Part shown: positions 1 through 9,408 of the stretch, piece by piece
Layout: each line of letters starts with the position of its first letter
How positions within the stretch are numbered: the first letter of the stretch is position 1
DNA from: Borreliella mayonii
Lineage (GTDB): Bacteria; Spirochaetota; Spirochaetia; Borreliales; Borreliaceae
Assembly: GCF_001945665.1 (NCBI RefSeq)
Contig: NZ_CP015780.1
Span: 496,001-560,000, forward strand
Direction of reading: 5' to 3'
Length of the DNA: 64,000 bases
Made by a program: the position numbers and the translations under genes
Notes under the pieces: generated by a model
The model's database searches: none
Told to the model about the DNA's origin: nothing
Seen by the model: the letters and a program-made list of their open reading frames with translations, nothing else

Positions 1-1
1 G

Positions 2-31
2 TCAATTTCTAAAAAATTGATTTTTATTTTT
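2..31 (+). terminator. Probable rho-independent terminator of the upstream gene
   Basis: A 7-bp inverted repeat (TCAATTT at 2-8, AAATTGA at 14-20) with a 5-nt loop is followed directly by a T-rich run. This fits the end of a transcription unit lying left of the window. The stem is weak and AT-only, and may extend past the window edge. Confidence 0.45.
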
Positions 32-73
32 TTGATTATTTGTAGCTATTTTCTTATTTCAATAAGAATTAAT

Positions 74-102
74 TTGTTAAAAATTTTTTAAAGAGATTAA
101 AT
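74..102 (+). promoter_or_regulatory. Candidate sigma-70 promoter for the tuf/S10 cluster
   Basis: TTGTTA at 74-79 and TTAAAT at 97-102 are separated by 17 nt. Each matches 4 of 6 consensus bases. It lies between the terminator-like hairpin and tuf, where a promoter for the ribosomal supercluster is expected. In such AT-rich DNA a match of this quality is weak evidence. Confidence 0.3.
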
Positions 103-142
103 GTAAGTAGCTATTTAGAGTGTGAAATTTAGGAGGTTAGTC

Positions 143-1327
143 ATGGCAAAAGAGGTTTTTCAAAGAACAAAGCCGCACATGAATGTTGGAACAATAGGTC
201 ATGTTGATCATGGTAAAACAACATTAACGGCGGCTATTAGTATTTATTGTTCAAAATTAAATAAAGACGCAAAAGCATTAAAGTATGAAGATATTGATAA
301 TGCACCTGAAGAGAAAGCAAGAGGAATAACAATTAATGCTAGGCATATTGAGTACGAAACAGCTAATAGACATTATGCTCACGTAGATTGTCCAGGCCAT
401 GCTGATTATATAAAAAATATGATCACAGGAGCAGCCCAAATGGATGCAGCGATACTTTTAGTTGCTGCTGATAGTGGTGCTGAACCTCAAACAAAAGAGC
501 ATTTGCTTCTTGCTCAAAGAATGGGAATAAAGAAAATAATAGTTTTTTTAAATAAATTAGACTTAGCAGATCCTGAACTTGTTGAGCTTGTTGAAGTTGA
601 AGTTTTAGAGCTTGTTGAAAAATATGGCTTTTCAGCTGATACTCCAATAATTAAGGGTTCGGCTTTTGGGGCTATGTCAAATCCAGAAGATCCTGAATCT
701 ACAAAATGCGTTAAAGAACTTCTCGAATCTATGGATAATTATTTTGATCTTCCAGAAAGAGATATTGACAAACCATTTTTGCTTGCTGTTGAAGATGTAT
801 TTTCTATTTCAGGAAGAGGTACTGTTGCTACTGGGCGTATTGAAAGAGGTATTATTAAAGTTGGTCAAGAGGTTGAAATAGTTGGTATTAAAGAAACCAG
901 AAAAACTACTGTTACTGGTGTTGAGATGTTCCAAAAAATTCTTGAACAAGGTCAAGCAGGGGATAATGTTGGTCTTCTTTTAAGAGGAGTTGATAAAAAA
1001 GATATTGAGAGAGGGCAAGTTTTGTCAGCTCCAGGTACAATTACTCCACACAAGAAATTTAAAGCTTCAATTTATTGTTTGACTAAAGAAGAAGGTGGTA
1101 GGCATAAGCCATTTTTTCCAGGGTATAGACCTCAGTTCTTTTTTAGAACAACCGATGTTACTGGAGTTGTTGCTTTAGAAGGCAAAGAAATGGTAATGCC
1201 TGGTGATAATGTTGATATTATTGTTGAGCTAATCTCTTCAATAGCTATGGATAAGAATGTAGAATTTGCTGTTCGAGAAGGTGGAAGAACTGTTGCTTCA
1301 GGAAGAATTCTTGAGATATTGGAATAG
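143..1327 (+). CDS. tuf: Elongation factor Tu
   Basis: EF-Tu, the GTPase that delivers aminoacyl-tRNA to the ribosomal A site in the cytoplasm. The 394-residue protein has the G1 loop GHVDHGKT at about residues 19-26, DCPGH near 81 and NKLD near 136, followed by the two beta-barrel domains (GRGTVATGR and PGYRPQF signatures). The ATG at 143 is chosen because AGGAGG at 131-136 sits 6 nt before it and the protein then starts MAKEVF as in the family; an upstream GTG at 122 is in frame but would put the ribosome site inside the gene. tuf heads the S10 cluster here rather than sitting in a str operon with rpsL, rpsG and fusA. Confidence 0.98.
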   Translation: MAKEVFQRTKPHMNVGTIGHVDHGKTTLTAAISIYCSKLNKDAKALKYEDIDNAPEEKARGITINARHIEYETANRHYAHVDCPGHADYIKNMITGAAQMDAAILLVAADSGAEPQTKEHLLLAQRMGIKKIIVFLNKLDLADPELVELVEVEVLELVEKYGFSADTPIIKGSAFGAMSNPEDPESTKCVKELLESMDNYFDLPERDIDKPFLLAVEDVFSISGRGTVATGRIERGIIKVGQEVEIVGIKETRKTTVTGVEMFQKILEQGQAGDNVGLLLRGVDKKDIERGQVLSAPGTITPHKKFKASIYCLTKEEGGRHKPFFPGYRPQFFFRTTDVTGVVALEGKEMVMPGDNVDIIVELISSIAMDKNVEFAVREGGRTVASGRILEILE

Positions 1328-1378
1328 CTTAAGACTTTAAGGATATATTTAATACTCTCTAAAGTTTAGGAGAATAAA

Positions 1379-1690
1379 TTGATTGCTAAAGATAAGATAC
1401 GCGTAAGATTATTTAGTTTTGATGTTAAAATATTAGACCAGAGTGCCGAATCTATTGTTAAAGCTGTTCAGAAGGCTAAGGCTCAGATTAAGGGTCCAAT
1501 CCCTTTGCCGACAAAAATAAAAAAATATACTGTTTTACGCTCTCCTCATGTCAATAAAAAGTCAAGAGAGCAATTTGAGATGAGAACTCATAAAAGGCTT
1601 ATTGATATTTTAGAGCCCACTTCTGCTTTAATGGATTCTTTAATGAAATTAGAGCTTCCAGCAGGTGTTGAGGTAGATATTAAGCAGTAA
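1379..1690 (+). CDS. rpsJ: 30S ribosomal protein S10
   Basis: Small-subunit protein S10, which in other bacteria (as NusE) also joins antitermination complexes. The 103-residue length and the segment [21 protein letters not shown] are diagnostic (typical: [14 protein letters not shown]). It begins with TTG at 1379, with AGGAGA at 1368-1373 in front and no in-frame ATG nearby. It is the first gene of the S10 block, 51 bp after tuf, and is probably cotranscribed with it and with rplC. Confidence 0.97.
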
Positions 1691-1725
1691 ATGATATTTT
1701 AAGTATATGAATTTGAGGTGTTTTA

Positions 1726-2346
1726 ATGTTGGGATTGATTGGAAAAAAAGTTGGCATGACTCAGATATTTCAGAAAAATGGCATTGTGGTTCCTGTTACT
1801 GTTATAGAGTTTCAGCCCAATTATATTATAGGGAAGAAAACAGTTGATAGAGATGGTTATAGTGCTCTTATAGCAGGTTCTGTTGATCTTAAAAGTTCTA
1901 AAGTTTCAAAGCCCATAAAAGGTCAATATAAAAGTTTAAAAGATATTGAGCCCAAAAAATATGTGATAGAGCTTAAGGGGCTTGACGGGTATGATGCTGG
2001 TGATGAGATTAAGGTTGATGTTTTTAAGTCAGTTAAGTATGTAGATGTTACAGGCACTACTAAAGGCAAGGGTTTCCAAGGGGCTATGAAAAGGCATAAT
2101 TTTAGTGGTGGGCCATCTTCTCATGGATCAAAATTCCATAGACATCTTGGTGGAACAGGGCAGGCCGCTACTCCTTCAAGAACATTTAAAGGGACCAAAA
2201 TGGCTGGTAGAATGGGTGGAAATCAACAAACTATTCAAAATCTTGAAGTTGTTTTAATTGATGAAGAAAAGAGAGCCCTTTTAGTAAAAGGTGCTGTGCC
2301 TGGTGCCAAGGGTTCTTTTGTTGTTGTTAAGAAATCTAAAAAGTAG
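1726..2346 (+). CDS. rplC: 50S ribosomal protein L3
   Basis: Large-subunit protein L3, an early assembly protein that reaches toward the peptidyl-transferase centre. The 206-residue sequence opens with MLGLIGKKVGMTQIF and has the central loop GKGFQGAMKRH and GSSHGS-like stretch (GGPSSHGSKFHR), both standard for L3. A GAGGTG ribosome site lies just upstream of the ATG. It stands 35 bp after rpsJ and 9 bp before rplD. Confidence 0.98.
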   Translation: MLGLIGKKVGMTQIFQKNGIVVPVTVIEFQPNYIIGKKTVDRDGYSALIAGSVDLKSSKVSKPIKGQYKSLKDIEPKKYVIELKGLDGYDAGDEIKVDVFKSVKYVDVTGTTKGKGFQGAMKRHNFSGGPSSHGSKFHRHLGGTGQAATPSRTFKGTKMAGRMGGNQQTIQNLEVVLIDEEKRALLVKGAVPGAKGSFVVVKKSKK

Positions 2347-2355
2347 GTATTTAGT

Positions 2356-2985
2356 ATGGAAAGAAAAGTTTTTTCTAAAGATGGGAAAGAGATTGGAACT
2401 ATAAATTTGGATGATAGAGTTTTTAATATAGAAATTAGTCATGGGTCTATTTATAATGCTATAAAAAATGAGTTGTCTAATCTTAGGGTTGGAACATCTT
2501 CAACTAAAACCAGATCAGAGGTCAGGGGTAGTTCTAAAAAGCCTTGGAAGCAAAAAGGAACTGGTAGGGCTAGAGTTGGTACAAAGCGAAATCCAGTTTG
2601 GATTGGCGGAGGCATAGCATTAGGGCCAAAGCCTAGGGATTATAACTATAAATTACCTAAAAAAGTAAAAAAGCTTGCATTTAAGTCTGTATTAAGTTTA
2701 CGTGCTGTTGATGAAAATAGTTTTAAAGTTATTGAGAATTTTAATATTGAATCTGGAAAAACAAAAGATCTTGCTTTAATAATAAAAAATTTTGCAAGTT
2801 TCAATGGTAAGGTGGTTATACTTTTGGGAAATGATGATCAGATGATCAAGAGAGCTGGTAAAAATATAAGAGATTTAAAGATTTTATCTTTTGATAAACT
2901 TAGGGTTGTTGATTTGTTTTATGCTAAGAATTTAATAGCTCTAGAATCTGCTATTAATAAGCTCAATGAGTTTTATATTAAATAA
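2356..2985 (+). CDS. rplD: 50S ribosomal protein L4
   Basis: Large-subunit protein L4, lining the exit tunnel; in E. coli it also represses the S10 operon, a role not shown here. The 209-residue protein has the conserved tunnel loop with KPWKQKGTGRARVG and the GGGIALGPKPRDY segment. The start is ATG at 2356, 9 bp after rplC, and the next gene rplW follows within 20 bp, so the three are surely one unit. Confidence 0.98.
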   Translation: MERKVFSKDGKEIGTINLDDRVFNIEISHGSIYNAIKNELSNLRVGTSSTKTRSEVRGSSKKPWKQKGTGRARVGTKRNPVWIGGGIALGPKPRDYNYKLPKKVKKLAFKSVLSLRAVDENSFKVIENFNIESGKTKDLALIIKNFASFNGKVVILLGNDDQMIKRAGKNIRDLKILSFDKLRVVDLFYAKNLIALESAINKLNEFYIK

Positions 2986-3005
2986 AAAGGATGTTGAGGA
3001 TAAGT

Positions 3006-3302
3006 ATGAAGGCTTATGATATAATAGTTTCACCTATGCTTACTGAAAAAACTAATACTCAAAGGGAAAGTATTAATGTTTATGTTTTTAAGGTTAATAG
3101 AAGAGCAAATAAAAAAGAGGTTAGCGCAGCAATAAAAGAACTTTTCAATGTTACTCCAGTATCGTGTAATTTGCTCAATATTAAAAGTAAAGCCAAGGTT
3201 GTGGTGTCTCGAAAAGGGTACCCTATAGGCAAGGGGAAAACTTCTTCTTGGAAGAAGGCATATGTTTGTCTCAAAAAGGAAGATAAAATAGATATTTTTT
3301 AG
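3006..3302 (+). CDS. rplW: 50S ribosomal protein L23
   Basis: L23 sits at the tunnel exit and docks the signal recognition particle and trigger factor. The 98-residue product shows the family opening (MKAYDIIVSPMLTEK) and the basic loop near residues 65-80. The ATG at 3006 is preferred over the in-frame ATG at 2991: GAGGA lies just before 3006 and the shorter protein matches the family start. It is 20 bp after rplD. Confidence 0.97.
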   Translation: MKAYDIIVSPMLTEKTNTQRESINVYVFKVNRRANKKEVSAAIKELFNVTPVSCNLLNIKSKAKVVVSRKGYPIGKGKTSSWKKAYVCLKKEDKIDIF

Positions 3303-3323
3303 TGGTTTTGGAGAAAAATAAAT

Positions 3324-4157
3324 ATGGGTATTAAGACTTATAAGCCAAAAACTTCTTCTTTGCGCTATAAGACGACTTTATCTTTTGATGATTTAAGCAA
3401 AGGTAATGATCCTTTAAAATCTTTAACAAAAGGTAAAAAATTTAAATCGGGCAGAGATTCTTCTGGTAGGATTAGTATTAGAAGAAGAGGTGGTGGGCAT
3501 AAGAGAAAGTATAGGTTGATTGATTTTAATCGAAGAGATAAATTTAGCATTCCTGCTCGAGTTGCTTCTATTGAATATGATCCTAATAGAAGTGCTAATA
3601 TAGCTTTGCTTGTTTATAAAGATGGAGAAAAAAGGTATATTATTTCTCCTAAAGGCATTAAGGTTGGAGATGTTTTGGAAAGTGGTCCGAATGCCCCAAT
3701 TAAAATTGGTAATGCCTTGCCTCTTGAAAATATTCCTATTGGAAGAACTGTTCATAATATTGAGCTTAATGTGGGAAAGGGTGGGCAGCTTGTAAGAAGT
3801 GCTGGTGGATATGCTATGATACTTGCTTCTGATGGGAATTATGTCACTGTAAAATTATCATCTGGTGAGATGAGATTGATTTTTAAAAAATGTATTGCAA
3901 CAATTGGTGAAATTGGAAATGAAGATTATGCAAATATTTCCATAGGGAAAGCTGGTAAAAGTAGATGGCTTGGTAGAAGGCCCAAGGTTAGAGGCGTTGC
4001 TATGAATCCTGTTGATCATCCGCACGGTGGTGGTGAAGGAAAAACTTCTGGGGGTCGCCATCCTGTGTCTCCTTGGGGACAGCCTACTAAAGGCTATAAG
4101 ACTCGCAAGAAGAAGAAATATTCAGATAAATTTATTATTAAAAGAAGAAATAAATAG
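3324..4157 (+). CDS. rplB: 50S ribosomal protein L2
   Basis: L2 binds 23S rRNA domain IV and is needed for subunit joining and peptidyl transfer. The 277-residue length is standard. The near-invariant stretch [14 protein letters not shown] at about residues 226-239 carries the conserved histidine of the family, and [12 protein letters not shown] near residue 55 is the usual basic N-terminal segment. The lysine-rich tail is normal. GGAG precedes the ATG at 3324. It lies between rplW and rpsS. Confidence 0.98.
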   Translation: MGIKTYKPKTSSLRYKTTLSFDDLSKGNDPLKSLTKGKKFKSGRDSSGRISIRRRGGGHKRKYRLIDFNRRDKFSIPARVASIEYDPNRSANIALLVYKDGEKRYIISPKGIKVGDVLESGPNAPIKIGNALPLENIPIGRTVHNIELNVGKGGQLVRSAGGYAMILASDGNYVTVKLSSGEMRLIFKKCIATIGEIGNEDYANISIGKAGKSRWLGRRPKVRGVAMNPVDHPHGGGEGKTSGGRHPVSPWGQPTKGYKTRKKKKYSDKFIIKRRNK

Positions 4158-4166
4158 GAGAGTATA

Positions 4167-4445
4167 GTGGCAAGATCTATTAAAAAAGGACCTTTTATAG
4201 AAAAGAGTCTTTATCAAAAAGTTTTATCATCTTTTGGAAGTGAGAAAAGGGTTGTTATTAAAACCTACTCTAGATCTTCAACAATAATTCCTGAAATGGT
4301 AAGTCTTACTATATCTGTTTACAATGGCAAGACTTTTATACCTATTTATATTACTGAGGATCTTGTGGGGCATAAGCTTGGTGAGTTTTCACCCACAAGG
4401 ATTTTTAGAGGGCATGCCAAGTCAGATAAAAAGGGAAGGAAGTGA
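4167..4445 (+). CDS. rpsS: 30S ribosomal protein S19
   Basis: S19 forms the head of the 30S subunit with S13 and contacts the A-site finger. The 92-residue protein has the family hallmarks ARSIKKGPF at the start and GHKLGEFSPTR(I/T)FRGH near the end. It begins with GTG at 4167 behind GGAGAG. It sits 9 bp after rplB and 6 bp before rplV. Confidence 0.98.
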   Translation: MARSIKKGPFIEKSLYQKVLSSFGSEKRVVIKTYSRSSTIIPEMVSLTISVYNGKTFIPIYITEDLVGHKLGEFSPTRIFRGHAKSDKKGRK

Positions 4446-4451
4446 GTAGTT

Positions 4452-4814
4452 ATGTTAGTAAATAGAAGATATACAGCAAGGGGCAAAAATTTACCCTCTT
4501 CTCCAAAAAAAGTTAGGCCAATAGCTGACAATATACGGGGGGAGTCTTATGTTAAAGCTATTGCAGTGCTTTGTTCTATTCCTAATAAAGGAGCTAAACT
4601 TTTAGAAAAAGTTGTTAAATCAGCAGCATCAAATGCGATGTATTATAATAAAAATCTTTCCGAGGATATGATATTTATTAAAACAGTTATGGTTGATGAT
4701 GGGCGTCGTCGTAAAAAGATTTGGCCTAGAGCTAGGGGTAGGGCTGATAGGCTTGTTAATAGAAATTGTCATATTTTTGTTGAAGTTGATGAAAAAAAAG
4801 ATATTAAAGGATAA
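4452..4814 (+). CDS. rplV: 50S ribosomal protein L22
   Basis: L22 spans the large subunit and its beta-hairpin lines the exit tunnel; macrolide-resistance changes in other bacteria map to that hairpin. The 120-residue protein has the conserved SPKKVRPIADNIRG segment near residue 18 and the tail with RARGRADRL(V)NR, typical of L22. The start is ATG at 4452. The downstream gene rpsC follows after 3 bp. Confidence 0.97.
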   Translation: MLVNRRYTARGKNLPSSPKKVRPIADNIRGESYVKAIAVLCSIPNKGAKLLEKVVKSAASNAMYYNKNLSEDMIFIKTVMVDDGRRRKKIWPRARGRADRLVNRNCHIFVEVDEKKDIKG

Positions 4815-4817
4815 AGC

Positions 4818-5702
4818 ATGGGCCAAAAAGTACATCCATATAGCTTAAGGTTAAAAATTAATAAAGATTGGAAATCAAAGTGGTATTTTGATAAAAAGTT
4901 GTATTCTACAATTCTTCATGAAGACTTTTTAATTAGGCGAGAAATTATGAAGTTTCTTAAAGGGATTAAATTTGATATTTCTGATATAGAAATAATTAGG
5001 AATAATCCTCAAAAAGTAACAGTAGTAATTGTTACTCCAAGGCCTGGTTCTGTGATAGGGCTTAAAGGTTCTAATCTTGAAAAGATTGGTCAATTGTTAA
5101 CTAAAAAAATTTTTAAAAAGATTAGTATTAAGATTAAAGAGGTCAAAAGGCCAGAGCTTGATGCTAAAATTATTGCTAATGGGATTGCAAAGCAAGTAGA
5201 AAATAGAGCGTCTTATAGAAAGGTTTTAAAATCATCCCTTTCTACTTCTATGTTAAAAGGTGCTCAAGGGCTAAAAATTAAGATTGCTGGTAGACTTGGT
5301 GGAGCTGAGATTGCTCGAAGCTTTGAAGTTAAGGAAGGTCGGGTCCCTTTGCATACTCTTAGAGCCAATATAGATTATGGGTTTTCTGAGGCTCAAACTA
5401 CTTATGGCATTATTGGAGTTAAGGTTTGGTTATTTAAAGGTGAAGTTTTGGGGAGGCAAACCAATTCTGATGCTGGTCAGGTAATAAATAAAAAGCCTTT
5501 TAAGGAAAGAGGTGATGCTGTTAAAAATTTTGATAAAATTTTAAATAATAGAGAAAAGGCCAATGAGAAGCAAACTAGGCTTTTAAATAAAAAAGATGGG
5601 CCGTCTAAAGAAGAAGTGGGTCTTTCAAATAAAAAAAAAATTAGTGCGTCTTTTACTAAAGAAAGAGTCGATTCTAATGAGCGGATATTGGAGGATAATT
5701 AG
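4818..5702 (+). CDS. rpsC: 30S ribosomal protein S3, with long C-terminal tail
   Basis: S3 lies at the mRNA entry channel and helps unwind mRNA. It opens MGQKVHPYSLRL, has a KH domain with PGSVIGLKG at about residues 75-83 and the C-terminal domain with GRLGGAEIARS and GVKVWLFKGEVLG. At 294 residues it is about 60-80 longer than most bacterial S3; the extra tail (from about residue 215) is charged, rich in K, N and E, and looks disordered. The TAG stop at 5700-5702 is followed at once by the rplP ATG, so translation is probably coupled. Confidence 0.97.
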   Translation: MGQKVHPYSLRLKINKDWKSKWYFDKKLYSTILHEDFLIRREIMKFLKGIKFDISDIEIIRNNPQKVTVVIVTPRPGSVIGLKGSNLEKIGQLLTKKIFKKISIKIKEVKRPELDAKIIANGIAKQVENRASYRKVLKSSLSTSMLKGAQGLKIKIAGRLGGAEIARSFEVKEGRVPLHTLRANIDYGFSEAQTTYGIIGVKVWLFKGEVLGRQTNSDAGQVINKKPFKERGDAVKNFDKILNNREKANEKQTRLLNKKDGPSKEEVGLSNKKKISASFTKERVDSNERILEDN

Positions 5703-6119
5703 ATGTTAAGTCCCAAAAAGGTTAAATATAGAAAAAAGCAGAGAGGAAGATTGTCTGGAGAGGCGCAAAAGGGCAATAAAATTTCTTTTGGTGAGTATGG
5801 ACTTATTTCTTTGGAAACAAATTTTATTACTGCTCGTCAAATTGAGGCTGCTCGTATTGCAATGACTCGTAAAATAAAAAGAGGCGGAAGGGTTTGGATA
5901 AGAATATTTCCTGATATTCCTTATACTAAAAAACCAGCTGAAACTAGAATGGGCAAGGGCAAAGGGGGTGTTGATCATTGGAATGCTCCTGTTAAGCTTG
6001 GCACTGTTATGTTTGAAATGTCTGGAGTTGTGGAGGAGCTTGCTCAAGAGGCTATGTCGCTTGCGAGTTCTAAGCTTCCAGTAAAAACCATGTTTGTTGT
6101 AAGGCGAGATTTGAGGTAA
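5703..6119 (+). CDS. rplP: 50S ribosomal protein L16
   Basis: L16 organises the A-site tRNA binding region of the 50S subunit. The 138-residue length and the segments [33 protein letters not shown] and [11 protein letters not shown] are diagnostic. The ATG lies directly after the rpsC stop with no gap. GGAGGA within the end of rpsC provides the ribosome site. rpmC starts 2 bp downstream. Confidence 0.98.
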   Translation: MLSPKKVKYRKKQRGRLSGEAQKGNKISFGEYGLISLETNFITARQIEAARIAMTRKIKRGGRVWIRIFPDIPYTKKPAETRMGKGKGGVDHWNAPVKLGTVMFEMSGVVEELAQEAMSLASSKLPVKTMFVVRRDLR

Positions 6120-6121
6120 TT

Positions 6122-6322
6122 ATGTTGAAAAATTTTAAGAATTTTACTCTTGAGGACATGAAGGCTAAAAGGCTAGAATTAAAAAAAGAATATTTGGATT
6201 TAAGATTTAAATCTGTTGTTGGTCATGTTGAAAATCCTTTAAAGAAAAGAGAGGTTAGACGTGATATTGCAAGGCTTAATACAATGATTTGTGAATATGA
6301 ATTGGGTATTAGAAAGGTTTAG
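6122..6322 (+). CDS. rpmC: 50S ribosomal protein L29
   Basis: L29, a small two-helix protein next to L23 at the tunnel exit. The 66-residue product matches the usual 60-70 residues, with the N-terminal helix ([20 protein letters not shown]) and the C-terminal helix ending [12 protein letters not shown] in the place where most L29 read RTVLRERE. Position between L16 and S17 supports the call. Start is ATG at 6122. Confidence 0.95.
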   Translation: MLKNFKNFTLEDMKAKRLELKKEYLDLRFKSVVGHVENPLKKREVRRDIARLNTMICEYELGIRKV

Positions 6323-6324
6323 AT

Positions 6325-6579
6325 ATGGCAAGAGAAAATAAGAAAGAATTAATTGGCAAAGTTGTTAGTGATAAGATGTCTAAGACTATAGTAGTAGAAA
6401 TTGTTCAAAGAAAGATGCATCCAATTTATCATAAGTATTTAAAGGTTAGTAAAAAAGTTAAAGCACATGATGAGAAAGAAGTTTCACGGGTTGGCGATAA
6501 GGTAAAAATTATTGAGGTTCGACCTATTAGTAAAGATAAAAGATGGTCTCTTGTTGAGGTTTTAGAAAAATTAAAATAG
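6325..6579 (+). CDS. rpsQ: 30S ribosomal protein S17
   Basis: S17 is a primary 16S rRNA binder in the lower body of the 30S subunit. The 84-residue OB-fold protein has the typical [14 protein letters not shown] start, [13 protein letters not shown], and the RPISKDKRW(S/R)LVEV end. The ATG at 6325 is 2 bp after rpmC. rplN follows after 27 bp with its own strong ribosome site. Confidence 0.97.
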   Translation: MARENKKELIGKVVSDKMSKTIVVEIVQRKMHPIYHKYLKVSKKVKAHDEKEVSRVGDKVKIIEVRPISKDKRWSLVEVLEKLK

Positions 6580-6606
6580 TTTTGATTTTTCTAAAGGAGG
6601 TTGATT

Positions 6607-6975
6607 ATGATTCAGATGCAAACTTATTTGACAATTGCGGATAATACTGGTGGCAAGGTGGCTCAATGCATTAAAGTGCTTGGTGGTAGTAAAAGGCGTT
6701 ATGCCAAAATTGGGGATATAATAACCATTGTAGTAAAACAAGCAATTCCTAATTCTTCTGTTAAAAAAGGAGATGTTTATAAAGCTGTAATTGTTAGAAC
6801 TTCTAAAGAAGTAAGACGTAAGAACGGAACTTATGTTAGGTTTGATGATAATGCTTGTGTGATACTTGATGCTAATTTAAGCCCTAAGGGCAAAAGGGTG
6901 TTTGGCCCTGTTGCAAGAGAACTTAGGGATGCTAATTTTATGAAGGTGGTATCGTTAGCTTCAGAGGTTATATAG
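6607..6975 (+). CDS. rplN: 50S ribosomal protein L14
   Basis: L14 makes an intersubunit bridge and contacts the ribosome silencing factor site. The 122-residue protein matches the family length and has [15 protein letters not shown] at the start and [13 protein letters not shown] plus GPVARELRD later. The ATG at 6607 is chosen over the in-frame TTG at 6601 because AAAGGAGG at 6593-6600 is 6 nt before 6607. Confidence 0.98.
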   Translation: MIQMQTYLTIADNTGGKVAQCIKVLGGSKRRYAKIGDIITIVVKQAIPNSSVKKGDVYKAVIVRTSKEVRRKNGTYVRFDDNACVILDANLSPKGKRVFGPVARELRDANFMKVVSLASEVI

Positions 6976-6990
6976 CAAAAGGGGGGTTTT

Positions 6991-7296
6991 GTGAAGACAA
7001 AGTTGAAGATAGGTGATAGTGTAAAAATTCTTTCTGGAAAAGATAAGGGAAGAATAGGTAAGATTGCTAGTATAAATAGAAAAAAAAATAAAGTTATTGT
7101 TGAATCTTGCAATATGGTTAAAAAAGTTATTAAAGCTAGGACGCCCCAAGAAAAAGGTAGAATAATAGATAAGGAGGCCGCTATAGATATTTCAAATGTT
7201 ATGATATTTGCTAAGGGAACTTCTTCAAGATTAGGCATTAGATTTGAAAATAATGAAAAAATAAGGTATCTTAAAAAAAATGGACAGAGGATATAG
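6991..7296 (+). CDS. rplX: 50S ribosomal protein L24
   Basis: L24 starts 50S assembly by binding the 5' end of 23S rRNA. The 101-residue protein carries the KOW motif ([20 protein letters not shown]) at residues 5-24 and a basic second half. It starts with GTG at 6991 behind GGGGGG. It is followed after 5 bp by rplE. Confidence 0.97.
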   Translation: MKTKLKIGDSVKILSGKDKGRIGKIASINRKKNKVIVESCNMVKKVIKARTPQEKGRIIDKEAAIDISNVMIFAKGTSSRLGIRFENNEKIRYLKKNGQRI

Positions 7297-7301
7297 AGTT
7301 T

Positions 7302-7850
7302 ATGAATTATGTTCCTGAATTAAAGAAATATTATAAAGACATTGTTATAAAAGAGCTTGTTAAGGAATTTGAATATAAATCTATAATGCAAGTTCCCAAG
7401 CTTGAGAAAATAGTAATTTCTGTAGGTGTTGGTGAGGCTGTTAGGAATAAGAAGTTATTAGATTCTGCAGTTTTAGAGCTTGCTCAGATTACTGGTCAGA
7501 AAGCTGTAAAGACAAAAGCAAAAAAAGCAATAGCCGGGTTTAAAATTAGACAAGGGCAAGAAATAGGTGCTAAAGTTACACTTAGGGGCAATGCAATGTA
7601 TGAATTTTTATATAAGCTTATTCATTTAGCATTGCCAAGAGTTAAGGATTTTAGGGGAATCAATGGGGATGCTTTTGATGGTAATGGAAATTATTCTTTT
7701 GGTATAACGGAGCAAATAATATTTTCTGAGATAGACTATGATAAAATAGAGAGAATATCTGGTTTGAATATTACAATTGTGACAACAGCTTCAAATGATA
7801 AAGAAAGCAAAGCTTTGCTTTTGAAATTAGGAATGCCGTTTAGCAATTAA
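7302..7850 (+). CDS. rplE: 50S ribosomal protein L5
   Basis: L5 binds 5S rRNA and contacts P-site tRNA. The 182-residue length is standard. Seen are [18 protein letters not shown] near residue 28, the [20 protein letters not shown] stretch near residue 66, and [22 protein letters not shown] near residue 122, all typical. ATG start at 7302 is 5 bp after rplX. rpsN follows. Confidence 0.98.
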   Translation: MNYVPELKKYYKDIVIKELVKEFEYKSIMQVPKLEKIVISVGVGEAVRNKKLLDSAVLELAQITGQKAVKTKAKKAIAGFKIRQGQEIGAKVTLRGNAMYEFLYKLIHLALPRVKDFRGINGDAFDGNGNYSFGITEQIIFSEIDYDKIERISGLNITIVTTASNDKESKALLLKLGMPFSN

Positions 7851-7867
7851 GGGGATTTATAAGGTAT

Positions 7868-8053
7868 ATGGCAAAAAAATCAATGATTATTAGGGCTTTA
7901 AGAAAGCCTAAATATAAAACAAGGCAACTTAATAGATGTAAGTTGTGTGGTCGTCCAAGAGGATATTTGAGAGATTTTTGTATGTGTCGAATATGTTTTA
8001 GAAAGTATGCGTCTGAAGGATTAATTCCTGGCGTTTCAAAATCAAGTTGGTAA
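7868..8053 (+). CDS. rpsN: 30S ribosomal protein S14, zinc-binding type
   Basis: S14 of the short, zinc-ribbon class (61 residues; the zinc-free class is about 100). Two CxxC pairs are present, CKLC near residues 24-27 and CRIC near 40-43, which would hold a structural zinc. The C-terminal [11 protein letters not shown] is the family end. It lies 17 bp after rplE, behind AAGG. Confidence 0.98.
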   Translation: MAKKSMIIRALRKPKYKTRQLNRCKLCGRPRGYLRDFCMCRICFRKYASEGLIPGVSKSSW

Positions 8054-8062
8054 GGTAATTTT

Positions 8063-8461
8063 ATGGCGATTACTTATTCAGTAGGAGACATGCTAACTAA
8101 ATTGAGAAATGCAAGCAGAGTTAGGCATGGGTCTGTAGATTTAAAGATGTCTAATATGAATAAATCAATATTAAGCATTCTTAAAGAAGAGGGTTATATT
8201 AAGGATTTTAATTCCTTAGAAAAGGAAGGAGTTGCTTTTATTAGGGTTTTGCTAAAGTATGACAGCAAAAGAAATCCTGTTATAAATAAAATAGATGCCA
8301 TTTCCACTCCCGGTAGAAAAATTTATTCTTCATATAAAAATATGCCAAGAATAAAGAATGGATATGGAATATTAATTATATCTTCTTCTCAAGGTGTTAT
8401 TACTGGCAAGGAAGCTAAAGATAAAAAAATAGGTGGTGAGTTGATTTGCTCAGTTTGGTAG
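8063..8461 (+). CDS. rpsH: 30S ribosomal protein S8
   Basis: S8 binds the central domain of 16S rRNA; in E. coli it represses the spc operon. The 132-residue protein has the N-terminal DMLTKLRNASRVRH segment and the C-terminal STPGRKIY and GYGILIISSSQGVITGKEA motifs. It ends SVW rather than the usual VW. Start ATG at 8063, 9 bp after rpsN. Confidence 0.97.
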   Translation: MAITYSVGDMLTKLRNASRVRHGSVDLKMSNMNKSILSILKEEGYIKDFNSLEKEGVAFIRVLLKYDSKRNPVINKIDAISTPGRKIYSSYKNMPRIKNGYGILIISSSQGVITGKEAKDKKIGGELICSVW

Positions 8462-8477
8462 TTTAATAGGGGGATAT

Positions 8478-9020
8478 ATGTCGCGTATTGGGAGACTTCC
8501 GATAAAGATTCCAGATGCTGTTAAGGTTGATGTTAAAGACAATTTGGTAATAGTTGAAGGTATTAAGGGAAGATTAGTTCAAGATATAAAAGACAGTATT
8601 AATGTTAAAGTTGAGAATGGTAGTGTTATTGTCGATCGAGCTTTTAATGATAAAAAATCAAAAGCTTATCATGGTCTTTACAGAAGTTTAATTTTTAACA
8701 TGGTAAAAGGAGTCACTGAAGGATTTTCTAAGTCTCTTACTATAAATGGTATAGGGTATAGGGTGGAGCAACAAGGCAATAGTCTTTTTTTAAGCCTTGG
8801 TTATTCAACTCAGTTTGAATATGTTATTCCGGATGGTATTAGTGTAAAGCTTGACGGGAATACTAAAATTTCTGTTGAAGGAATAGATAAGTTTAAGGTT
8901 GGTCAGGTTGCTGCTGAGATTAGAAGTTTAAAAAAACCAGAGCCATATAAAGGAAAGGGTATTAAGTATGATAATGAAGTTATTAGAAGAAAAGTTGGAA
9001 AATCTGGTGTAAAAAAATAA
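8478..9020 (+). CDS. rplF: 50S ribosomal protein L6
   Basis: L6 supports the sarcin-ricin loop region where elongation factors bind. The 180-residue, two-domain protein begins [12 protein letters not shown] and ends with [23 protein letters not shown], the most conserved part of the family. GGGGGA lies upstream of the ATG at 8478. rplR follows 16 bp later. Confidence 0.98.
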   Translation: MSRIGRLPIKIPDAVKVDVKDNLVIVEGIKGRLVQDIKDSINVKVENGSVIVDRAFNDKKSKAYHGLYRSLIFNMVKGVTEGFSKSLTINGIGYRVEQQGNSLFLSLGYSTQFEYVIPDGISVKLDGNTKISVEGIDKFKVGQVAAEIRSLKKPEPYKGKGIKYDNEVIRRKVGKSGVKK

Positions 9021-9036
9021 ATTTTGGGTTATAGTT

Positions 9037-9396
9037 ATGAAAAAAATAAAAGAAGCAGAGCAGAGAAAGCTTAGGCGTAAAAAAAGAATAAAGGATAAAA
9101 TAGGGCGCGGAGTAGCTAGTAGGCCACGAATTACCATATTTAAATCTAATAGATATTTTTATGCGCAAGTTATAGATGATAGTAAGGGACATACTGTTGT
9201 AAGTATTTCTACTATTGAAAAAGGTCTTAATTTAGGCAAAAATATTGATGATGTAAAAAAACTTGGAGAAGTTCTTGCTAAAAGGCTTAAGGAGAAAAAT
9301 ATAAATAATCTTATTTTTGATAGAAATGGTTATAAGTATCATGGACTTATTGCAAGTTTTGCAACTTCTTTGAGAGAGTTTGGTATTAATATTTAA
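9037..9396 (+). CDS. rplR: 50S ribosomal protein L18
   Basis: L18 forms the 5S rRNA complex with L5 and L25. The 119-residue protein has a basic N-terminus ([13 protein letters not shown]), the [20 protein letters not shown] core and the end with [10 protein letters not shown], all usual. The ATG is at 9037. It is 12 bp upstream of rpsE. Confidence 0.97.
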   Translation: MKKIKEAEQRKLRRKKRIKDKIGRGVASRPRITIFKSNRYFYAQVIDDSKGHTVVSISTIEKGLNLGKNIDDVKKLGEVLAKRLKEKNINNLIFDRNGYKYHGLIASFATSLREFGINI

Positions 9397-9408
9397 GGGA
9401 GTGTATTT

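Noticed and set aside
122-142. Longer EF-Tu start at GTG 122
   Set aside because: The ribosome-binding site AGGAGG would lie inside the gene and the family start is at 143.
6831-7238. 135-residue minus-strand ORF over rplN/rplX
   Set aside because: It is antisense to two certain ribosomal genes and shows no family features.
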